Shown: piece after piece, positions 52,937 through 61,905 of the stretch
How positions within the stretch are numbered: the first letter of the stretch is position 1
Layout: each line of letters opens with the position of its first letter
Source of the DNA: Tuctoria greenei
Lineage: Eukaryota > Streptophyta > Magnoliopsida > Poales > Poaceae
Direction of reading: 5' to 3'
Assembly: GCA_036927565.1 (NCBI GenBank)
Contig: JAYESD010000004.1
Location: 67,454,933 to 67,518,932 of the forward strand
Length of the DNA: 64,000 nucleotides
Made by a program: the position numbers and the translations under genes
Notes under the pieces: generated by a model
Told to the model about the DNA's origin: nothing
What the model saw: only the letters and a program-made list of their open reading frames with translations
Database searches by the model: none

Positions 52937-55031
52937 TGTGACACCCGGTTCTGAATATGAACCAAGCGTAACGCATATGTGTGCCCAGGAAGTTCATCAC
53001 ACATATACGATTGCGTCACAAACGATATACAGAATTTAACCACGTCTTAAATAATAAATAAGTACTTTATTACAATAATCCAATAGTTCACGAATGATAA
53101 AGCTCTAAATAATGCAGCGGAAAATAAACTAAGCAGCACGACTCCAATCCACAGGCAATTGATGGCGGTAAGCAACCTAGTACTCCACGTGATCCTCAGG
53201 GTACTCTCAATTGTCTCCAGTAGCTGTTGGGGGGGATTGCAAGGGTGAGTACATGTCGTACTCAGCAAGTGTGGAAAGTATGACATGTGGCTTATTCAAA
53301 TGACGAATGTAATAATGGCTAAGTGCTGAAAAGTACAGTAAAACATTTGAAAAGCATTATACTACGTCTATGTGAAACAATCCCATCATAACCATCATAT
53401 TAACAAAATATAAACCATATCCAATCAATGCCAACATCATCATCATCCATGTCCAGTTATCATAACTCAATTTCATAACCATGACCATAATCCATAAACC
53501 ATCCATAACCATTACCAACCCATATCCATAAACCAACAATAACCATTACCATAACCATAAACCAACCATAACCATTAACCAACCATAACCATTACCAAAA
53601 CCCTCTAATCATGTAGGTCATCCAGGCGCTCATAACCGGGAGCACGGCTATCATGATAGTTTTTAACACTCTACAGAGGTTGTACCACTTTACCCACATG
53701 TTCGTGATTTTGTCACCTTTCGATGACTAAGAAACCTCCATTATGCCATCTCACACTTCCATAGGTGTGTGGCCAAGAGATCACAAAATAGCCTTTCAAA
53801 AGGGACTACTAGTATGTACGGGCCCACTAAGGTTTCACCGACAGGCTTGAACCTCTATTCTCCCACCCATGGGCCCCCTCGTGTGCCATGCGGATCCCAG
53901 GGCAGTCCTCCTCGACTCCCATTCCCCGCGCCATCCAATGGTCCATACAATACTAGCAGCGCTCCTAATTAATTAGCTACGCCGCACCCATACTTGGCCT
54001 TGTGGTGGCACTGTTGACCTGGCATATTCTCGCATGAACCGGCCCTTAGATCTAAGGCAAGCAAACCACCATAACATCCAACCCATCCACATACCAGGCT
54101 TGCTTAGATCACCCATCGTATTGATCAGTTCACATTAACTAGAATATCATTGATGTATAATTAAATGTGTAGTGTTGTTTGCCATCCCAATTAATTAAGC
54201 GAAGCAAAAAGGTAAAAACCCTTCCCGACTCTCTACCATAAATTCCAGGTGACAAGGGTGGTCAAACAAAACTAGTAAACTTCCTACCATAGGATTCCCA
54301 TCAATTTGACACAAGCATGCAAGTTCGCAAACAAAACATTTAATAAAACAGGATCAATACGCTTCAAGGACACTTGCCTTGCTCCGACGGATGGGGTTGC
54401 TCAGGCGCTTCAAAGTCTTGATTTTGGAAATCCTCGTATGCGGCCTCTTGAGCACGTTCCTCTACGTGTGATCATACATACAAGAGAACATATACAATCA
54501 ACATGATGCACACACATTAATCAACATGCGATGATATGCATGCATGCAAAGATCAATTATTAATTAACTATGGTTGTTTATTAATTAGATGCAACTAGTT
54601 CATACGTGTTCATATGAGTTTACGGGGGTTTTAGAGTGGATTAAAGCTGCTTAAAATAAAAATACGACGCAACTACGATCAATTTACGTCTATTAGATTC
54701 AATATGGTCGCTAAAATTCGCATCGGGAACATGGCCTACCGTAGATGCGATGGCTTCGATGATCGCGGGATGGGGACAATGTGTAGACGAAGTAGATGCG
54801 CATGGTCCTCTGGCGGCACGACGACGGCGACGCGATGGCGACGACGATCTCCGGCGGACGGCGGCACCCTCCTCTTTTTCTTCCTCTTCTTCCCCTTCTT
54901 TTTCTCCTTTTTCTTCCCTGGGCGCAGCCCTCTGGTCTCTGGTTCCGGCGGTGGGGCTCTTTTTTTTTTTTTACCATGGAGGCGGCGGTGGTTTTCTGCG
55001 GTATCGGGAAAATCCCTATGGAGTCTCGGTG

Positions 55032-55039
55032 TTTATATA
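55032..55039 (-). promoter_or_regulatory. D LTR TATA box
   Basis: TATATAAA on the minus strand (CCACCTATATAAACACC), about 745 bp into the LTR, the same relative position as in B. Confidence 0.7.
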
Positions 55040-55371
55040 GGTGGCGATGGGGCGTACGCGTGCGGCATCCAGGGACGAGTCAGTTGCGTCGGGGTGGGGC
55101 CCAGAGCGCGCGTCGGGAGCTGGGATTCGGGGCGGGGTGCGGTCGTGCGGGGTGGGCCACGTGGGAGCGGCCGGTACGGGCGAGCGGGCGAGGACCGGGA
55201 ATCGCGCGCGGGTGGCGGGAGCTCGCGCGGGAGCGCGGCTGGCTCGGGCGGGATTCGGCGGGTGGGGCCCAGCGGCGCGTGCGCGCGTGAGGCTCGGGGG
55301 CGTCGTGGAGGCGCGTGGCGGCAGGGCCAGCTGGCTGGGCCGGCTTCGGTCGCCTGGCCAGCGGTGGCCCC

Positions 55372-55372
<1 letters not shown>

Positions 55373-55454
<82 letters not shown>
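55373..55454. repeat. (TAT)n microsatellite in D LTR
   Basis: About 27 uninterrupted TAT/ATT units, followed by ~250 bp of imperfect TTTAT/TATA sequence. It lies in U3 of the LTR. Poly-Ile and poly-Tyr ORFs across it are artefacts. Confidence 0.95.
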
Positions 55455-55459
<5 letters not shown>

Positions 55460-55732
55460 TTTATTATTTATATTTTATTTATTTTATTTATCTTATTCAT
55501 TTTATTTATTTATTATTTTATATATATATTTATTATTATATATATATTATTATTTATACTTTATTTCATTTTTTATATATATTATTTATATATACTTTTA
55601 TTATTATTATTATTATTTTTATTCTTATTCCCTATTATAAGTTTTAGGGCTATAGTTATTATTTTCTATTTCTTCTTTTTGCTACACCATATATGTATGG
55701 TTTATCATTTTTTTCTTTTATTCTAGTAATAT

Positions 55733-57762
55733 TTAATGCATGAACTTGTATGCAATGCATGATGCGAAAATTGAGGGTGTTACAAACCTACCCCCCTTAA
55801 AGTGAATCTCGCCCTCGAGATTCGATAGCGTGGAGAAAAGGTGAGGGAATTCTGCCTTCAAGTATTCTTCACGTTCCCATGTAGCTTCGACTTCCATATG
55901 GTGTTTCCATTGCACTTTGCACCAACGGATCCTCTTATTTCTCGTGACCCTTTCCTTCATGTCCAAAATTTTGATAGGTTGCTCGACTAGGACAAATCCT
56001 CTTGAAGTTCTAACTCGTCCATCGGCACTTGTTCTTCTGGTACCCTGAGACACTTCATGAGTTGAGAAACGTGAAACACGTCGTGTACATCGGAGAGATA
56101 CGTCGGCAACTCAAGTCGATATGCCACTTCTCCTCGTTTGTCCCGAATCTTAAATGGTCCAGTGTAACGTGGTGCCAATTTTCCTTTGACGTTAAACCGT
56201 CGCTGACCTCTGATAGGCGACACTTTGAGGTATACAAAATCTCCAACCTCAAAAGTCAGACTCCTTCGCCTATTATCAGCATAACCTTTCTGTCGAGACT
56301 GGGCAGCCTTTAAGTTTTCCCGTATTATTTGGACTTGCCTTTCAGCTTCTTGTAACACGTCGGGACCAAACACTTGATTCTCTCCGGTTTCATTCCAAAA
56401 CAAGGGAGTCCTACACTTCCTTCCGTATAGTGCTTCATAGGGTGACATTTTCAGACTTGCTTGGTAGCTATTGTTGTACGAGAATTCAGCATACGGCAAA
56501 CTTTTATCCCAACTTTTCCCATGCTTTAAAGCACAAGCTCTTAACATGTCTTCCAAAATTTGGTTGGTCCTCTCGATTTGTCCATCTGTTTGAGGGTGAT
56601 ACGCCGAACTGAAATTCAACCTTGTTCCCAAAGCTTCATGCAATTTTTGCCAAAATCTGGAGGTAAACTGAGAACCTCTATCCGAGACTATCTTCTTTGG
56701 TACTCCGTGTCGACACACAATATGCTCCATATACAATTCTGCTAGCTTTGCGGTGGTATATGTGCTCTTGACAGGGATGAAGTGAGCCGATTTTGTCAAT
56801 CGATCCACAATAACCCATATTGAATCATAGCCAGACTGAGTTCGCGGTAATCCAACTATAAAGTCCATACCAATCTCTTCCCACTTCCACTCCGAGATCT
56901 TCAATAGTTGTAACAATCCGGCTGGCCTTTGATGTTCAGCTTTCACTCGTCGGCACACATCACAAAGTGCAACATATTTGGCTATGTCCTTTTTCATGCT
57001 ATCCCACCAATAGCATGTCTTCAAATCTTTGTACATCTTTGTACAACCGGGGTGAATTGAGTAAGGCGAGTCATGTGCCTCCTTTAATATTGTCTCCCGA
57101 ATATGCCTGACATTAGGTACCACAATCCTCTTTCCAAGCCATAAGGTACCCTGTTCGTCCTCATCAAATCTGAATTCTTTTCCTTCTTGGGTCCTTTCCT
57201 TGATTTCCTGTATTTCCTTGTCCTTTGTCTGTCCTTCCCGTATTTTCTGCTCTAATGTTGGGTTGACTTCCATCGTTCCCATCTCATTTATGAATCCAAG
57301 GTTTAACCGTTCGAACTCCTTGCATAACTCGGATGGCAGCTCTCGAACTGTGAGTTGATGACTTACTCCTTTTTTGCTCAAAGCATCGGCCACTGTATTG
57401 GCCTTCACTGGGTGATAGTTGATTCCCAGGTCATAATCCTTGATGAGCTCCAACCATCGGCGTTGCCTCAGATTCAGATCCGTTTGCATAAATATGTACT
57501 TGAGACTCTTGTGATCCGTATAAATCTCACATCGGTGACCAAAAACATAGTGTCTCCATATCTTCAAGGCGTGTACCACGGCTGCGAGTTCAAGGTCATG
57601 TGTAGGATAATTCAACTCATGTTTCTTTAGTTGCCTCGATGCATAAGCTACCACTTGGCCTTCTTGCATGAGCACACATCCTAATCCTTGTCTTGATGCA
57701 TCACAATATATATCAAAACTCTTGCTCACGTCCGGTAATACTAACACCGGCGCGGTTGTCAA
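55733..57762 (-). pseudogene. pol: D pol, C-terminal part: RNase H, integrase, chromodomain (one frameshift)
   Basis: The frame 57762-55987 (591 codons) starts in RNase H (DIYCDASRQGLG, YTDHKSLKY). It continues through the integrase zinc motif (HPGCTKMYKDL...CDVCRRVK) and the core with GMDFIVG, SDRGSQF and GQIERTN; all three acids are present. It ends in the LPTYLSDVHDVFHVSQL region. A one-base shift at about 55990 moves to the frame that holds a chromodomain (VEQPIKILDMKE, VQWKHH, TWEREEYLKAEFP). This frame runs on through the polypurine tract into the LTR to a stop at 55733-55735. The chromodomain of chromoviruses targets integration to marked chromatin. Confidence 0.9.
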
Positions 57763-57770
57763 CCTTTTCT

Positions 57771-59174
57771 TTAACTCTCAAAGCTATCCTGACAAGCTTG
57801 AGTCCATCGGAATGCCTTCCCTTTCATGAGTAATTCGTTCATAGGCTTGGCTATTTTGGAGAAATCCTTGATGAATCGGCGGTAATATCCAGCCATTCCA
57901 AGGAAACTCCGAATTTCCTTAACATTCTGTGGCGGTTCCCACTTAAGCACATCTCTCACCTTCCCTGGGTCAACTGATACTCCTCCTCCAGAAATAATAT
58001 GGCCTAAGAAAGAAACTTCCCGTAACCAGAATTGACATTTACTGAACTTGGCATACAATTGGTGCTCCCTCAATTTCTGCAGAGTAAGCCTCAAGTGTTC
58101 CTCGTGTTCCTTCTCATCCTTCGAGTAGATCATAATATCATCGATGAACACTACAACGAATTTATCCAGATATTCCATGAAGACCTTATTCATGAGATAC
58201 ATAAAGTACGCAGGCACGTTCGTCAATCCAAATGACATGACAGTGTACTCGTAAGATCCATATCATGTCCGAAATGCTGTCTTGGGTATATCCGATGGTC
58301 TAATCTTCATTTGGAAGTATCCTGACCGCAAGTCGATCTTGGAGAAGATACAGGCGCCCTTCATCTGGTCGAACAAATCCTCTATCCGGGATAGTGAGTA
58401 CTTGTTCTTAATTGTCACTTCGTTGAGAGACCTATAGTCCACACACATCCTCTGGGTTCCATCCTTCTTATCTACGAAGAGCACTGGGGCTCCCCACGGG
58501 GATGAGCTTGGGCGTATAAAACCCTTCTCTAGCTGCTCTTGAATTTGCTTCTTGAGCTCTACTAATTCCTTAGGAGGTATCCTATACGGCCTCTTAGCTA
58601 TAGGTGCAGTTCCGGGTATCAACTCAATGGCGAATTCTATGTCACGATCAGGTGGCATACCTGGCAACTCATCTGGAAACACATCCGGGTACTCGAGAAC
58701 GATCGGAATGCTTTCCAATGTCACTTCTTCCACGTGATTCAGCATCGCTTTCTCTCTTGCAGGTTGGGCTGCCTCAACTTCGATGCGTGTACCATGTTCA
58801 CTTGTCAACTGCACAATCCTCTCGGCACATTGAATGACTCCATTATGCTTGCTCAGCCAGTCCATTCCAAGTATTATGTCTATTCCTTGGGAGTCCAAGA
58901 CTATGAGGTTTGCGAGAAAGTCTACCCCCCTTATTTTAATGCTTACTTTCGGACATACTATATTTGTCCTCATCTCTGCGCCAAGAGAACTTACTAGCAT
59001 AGTTTGCTTCATATGAGATATAGGCAAATTGTACTTGGCAACATACTTTGACGAGATGAATGAATGAGATGCTTCTGAATCAAATAAAACAGTCGCGGGG
59101 TTGGAGTTGGCGAGAAACATACCAATCACGACGTGATCAGCTTGCTGGGCTTCCTCAGTAGAGACATGATTCAC
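57771..59174 (-). pseudogene. pol: D pol, N-terminal part: protease and reverse transcriptase (stop and frameshift)
   Basis: The protease shows LFDSEASHSF, with glutamate (59073-59075) in place of the usual glycine. RT follows: MDWLSKHN linker, KRPYRIPP, DYRSLNEVT, FSKIDLRSGY. TGA at 58260-58262 interrupts; the same frame goes on with FGLTNVPAYFM and the catalytic FIDDIMIYSK (around 58140), then FLGHIISGGGV and SFLGMAGYYRRF. A one-base loss between 57763 and 57775 separates this from the RNase H frame. The stop fits a CGA-to-TGA change. Confidence 0.87.
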
Positions 59175-59210
59175 ATTGCCACGAGCAAAATTCTGCTGTC
59201 CACGGTTGCC

Positions 59211-60344
59211 TTATGGTGCTCCTCCATTTGGTCGCGGGTGATTTGGCCTTGGTGCATTGTTCATAGGTCCATAGTTTCTTCTGGGGCATTGACTTGCAAA
59301 GTGCCCGGGTTCTCCACACACATAGCATGTCTTACCGCCCATAGAATTAGGGAAGTGTGGGCGCAGCTGGTTTTGAGCATTTGCCGCCATGTTAGGATGC
59401 GCCGCAGGTGGCACAGGATAGCAAGGCGCTTGCATGGCGGGGCGTTGCTGCGGTGGCTGATTTGGGCGGGGCGGATAAGCAGCGCGGTATGCAGGAGCAG
59501 ATGGGTTGTAGTGTGGTGCAGTAGGTGGTGCATAGCGGGGGCGAACATTGCTTCCTTGCTGCGGTCCATGATGTGGCATCTTCCTCATGTTGTCCTGCTC
59601 CATCTCACGAATCTTGTTCTCAACCACAATAGCCTTGTCAACAAGCTTTTGGAAGTTTGGATAATCAGTATTGAGCAACTGGACTTGAATTTCATTGTTG
59701 AGACCCCTCATAAACAGATACTGCTTCCTACTATCAGTTTTGATGTCTTCTGGAGCATATCTTGATAATTGAGTGTATTAGTTGAGATACTCACTCACGC
59801 TCATCCTTCCTTGCCTGAGATTTTCAAAGTCTTGTTTTCTCAGTATCATAACTCCTTCAGGTACATAGTGGGAACGGAAACTCTACTTAAACTCAGCCCA
59901 AGTGATTTCCTCCTGATTATCATGAGCGCTGCAAAGAGCTTCCCACCAGTCAGTGGCTGCTCCAACTAGTTGATGTGATGCAAAGAGAACCTTCTCCCTA
60001 TCAGTGCACTAGACAATAGCAAGTTTCTTCTCAACGGACTTCAGCCAATCATCAGCTTCCATTGGGTCTGTGGCTTGTGCAAAGGTAGGCGGTCTGGTCC
60101 TCATGAACTCTCCCAAACGGTTGTGAGGAGGCTGGGGTGGTGGCGGGGGCGGTATATGAGGCTGATTGTTGCTGCCAGCTTGCAGCTGTCCCATTGTCTG
60201 TATCATGGTCTGCATGAGCTGGTTCTGCATATCTAACAGTTGTTCAATATTGATAGCTCCATGAGCATGTCCCTGGTTGTTCTGAGGTACTTCATTGCGC
60301 TCCTCCTCATCGTTGGCATCCCTCTGGTTACGAGTTCTCACCAT
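59211..60344 (-). pseudogene. gag: D gag with zinc knuckle (several in-frame stops)
   Basis: ATG 60344-60342 (MVRTRNQRD), directly after CGCCAACAG, a splice-acceptor-like end. The gag core includes FMRTRPPTFAQATDPMEADDWL; one frame holds the whole gene. Stops at 60009-60011 (TAG), 59883-59885 (TAG), 59778-59780 (TAA) and 59211-59213 (TAA) break it. The C-terminal part (59711-59211) is open and carries the Pro-rich linker and zinc knuckle CYVCGEPGHFASQCP. Gag, protease and RT share one frame, as in other chromoviruses with a single gag-pol polyprotein. Confidence 0.88.
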
Positions 60345-60651
60345 CTGTTGGCGAAAGAAGGGTGGGGACAGAAGGATTTAGAATTTGGAAAGAGACGTCC
60401 CGACTATATGCGTCAAGGTATGTGACACTAAATAATCCTTTATTAATATAGACCTATATGAGGATGTGGACAAGTGCCGAAGCATTCCACAACTCTCTAC
60501 TAAGCACACAAGCACTCAAACAAGCACTAAACGAAATTGACAAAAATCCTAAAAGAAGTAAAACAACTCAAGGTCACACAAGTATGTCTACGTCGCTCTT
60601 ATTTAAGTAATGGGGGTGTGCCTATCCTTGAGTCGTGGCATAGGTCGAGGA
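60345..60651 (-). other. D spacer between accessory ORF and gag
   Basis: About 300 AT-rich bases with no ORF. It ends in TTCTTTCGCCAACAG directly before the gag ATG. Confidence 0.5.
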
Positions 60652-61497
60652 CTACTCGTCGTCAAGCGGAAACTCCTCCGGGTCCTCGTCGTCGTCGTCG
60701 GGGTCCTCGGGGTCCTCGGGGTCCTGTGGTGGTGAGGCAGCAGGCGGCAGTGGTGCGGCAGACGCCACACTGGAAGGCTCCTCGTCAGAGGACTCCTCAG
60801 AAGACGACTCACGCTGACCGTTGCGACGGTCTGGAGAGTCTGGGGTCCACATCAGGGTGTCGGACGCGTAGTCGTCCGGGTCCTCGTCGGTGATCCGACG
60901 ATACCTCCTGATTATCGCCTCGTGGCGCTGGGCGAGGTCACGTCCATCCTGAATCTCCTGCTGCGCCCTCTGAAGTCGGGCACTGAGCTGGGCCACGTCG
61001 TCAACAGTCTGACGAGACTGCGGGAGGTCCAGTGGTCCCTCCACGTGCCTGGAGATGAAGCGCGCAGTGCCACTGGGACGCTGCGGAACGAAGGCGTGCA
61101 CCGTGTCCTCCAGACGGAAACGGCGGGCGTGACTCAAAAAGGTGGCTGCTTCCCAGCTAGCATCCTGCTTCGCAGATCGGCGGGAGCTCCTCCAAGCAGG
61201 ACTGCTGTGGGTCTTCACCAACTCATCACCATAGTAGATATAGATCTTGCAGCTCCACTCCTTCCTGCCGGGGCGCTGCACTCCAGTGGTGTGGTAGGAG
61301 AGCGAGAGGCTGTGGTGACGGTAGCCAGCCTCGCGGAGTAGGGCACGGAGACGATGTCGCAGTTGTCCTGCGGCCCTGCCGTCAGAACGGATCACGACGG
61401 GGTGACGAGGGTCTACGGCCGGAGAGCGACTGGCCAACCTACGCGGGGGCACAAGTCCACCGATCGACTTACGGGGGGTTGTCTTGGTGCGGGCCAT
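60652..61497 (-). CDS. D accessory protein with histone H3 tail-like N-terminus (281 codons, intact)
   Basis: Function unknown. The ATG at 61497-61495 follows directly on TTCTTGTTTTCTGTAG. The protein begins MARTKTTPRKSIGG. Against the H3 tail it keeps A1, R2, T3, K4, T6, R8, K9, S10, G12, G13, P16, L20 and A21 (13 of the first 23), but not K14, K18 or K23. There is no histone fold after this. A compact region follows (LRALLREAGYRHH, WSCKIYIYYGDEL), then RFRLEDTVHAFVP, a coiled coil (about residues 165-205), and a Ser/Glu/Asp/Pro-rich tail ending FPLDDE. B has the same architecture at 14163-15088 with a different start. It is intact while the neighbouring gag has four stops. Modification or reader binding of the tail is inference. 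Confidence 0.75.
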   Translation of the reverse strand: MARTKTTPRKSIGGLVPPRRLASRSPAVDPRHPVVIRSDGRAAGQLRHRLRALLREAGYRHHSLSLSYHTTGVQRPGRKEWSCKIYIYYGDELVKTHSSPAWRSSRRSAKQDASWEAATFLSHARRFRLEDTVHAFVPQRPSGTARFISRHVEGPLDLPQSRQTVDDVAQLSARLQRAQQEIQDGRDLAQRHEAIIRRYRRITDEDPDDYASDTLMWTPDSPDRRNGQRESSSEESSDEEPSSVASAAPLPPAASPPQDPEDPEDPDDDDEDPEEFPLDDE

Positions 61498-61905
61498 CTA
61501 CAGAAAACAAGAATATATTAGAGGAAAAAAATATAACAAAATACAAATCTGAAAATTTCAGTAGCTAAAACGGCGGAAAAAGAGTGGTGCAGCAGTTCCA
61601 AAAGAACGAAAAAAATAGAGAGAAAAAATGCAGCAGCCAACACAATAATTTTACCCACACATAACAGCAGCAAAACACACTTTTTTCACGAAATTTTAAG
61701 CAGCAAAAACAGCAGCACTTAATATTGCTGAAAATTTTTATCAAAAATGCAGCAGCGGTCAATACTTTTTGCGGCTGAAAATAAGGGAACAAAACAGCAG
61801 CAAAAATTTTTGAAAATAGCATATTAGAAGAGTGTTCCTAAGTGTTCTAGAGTGTCCATTCTACCTAGGCTTGCGTCCTACGGCAACGCGGCTCTGATAC
61901 CAATT
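61498..61905 (-). other. D 5' leader: tRNA-iMet primer site and predicted U-rich intron
   Basis: TGGTATCAGAGC on the minus strand (61902-61891) is the primer site, three bases from the LTR. A strong donor candidate TGTGGGTAAAATT starts its GT at 61654, and the acceptor TTTTCTGTAG ends at 61498. This gives a 157-base, U-rich plant-like intron ending exactly at the accessory ATG. The upstream leader contains GCTGCTG repeats. The intron is predicted, not shown. Confidence 0.55.

Larger units (their letters stand above)
52937..55784 (-). repeat. D 3' LTR (2848 bp)
   Basis: On the minus strand TGTAACACCC...GGGTGTCACA. It has a TATA box at 55039-55032 and an AATAAA at 53071-53066, about 130 bp before the LTR end, implying an R region near 1.9 kb. 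It holds a long TAT microsatellite. The plus-strand tract AACCTACCCCCCTTAAAG (55785-55802) just outside is the polypurine tract of the minus-strand element. Confidence 0.93.

Noticed and set aside
54704..55726. 340-codon plus-strand ORF in D LTR
   Set aside because: It runs through a TAT microsatellite (poly-Ile) and GC-rich leader, antisense to the LTR transcript; no domain.
61429..61497. A true histone H3 gene or pseudogene
   Set aside because: Similarity stops after about 23 residues; there is no histone fold in the rest of the 281 codons, and the ORF sits between a retrotransposon primer site and gag.
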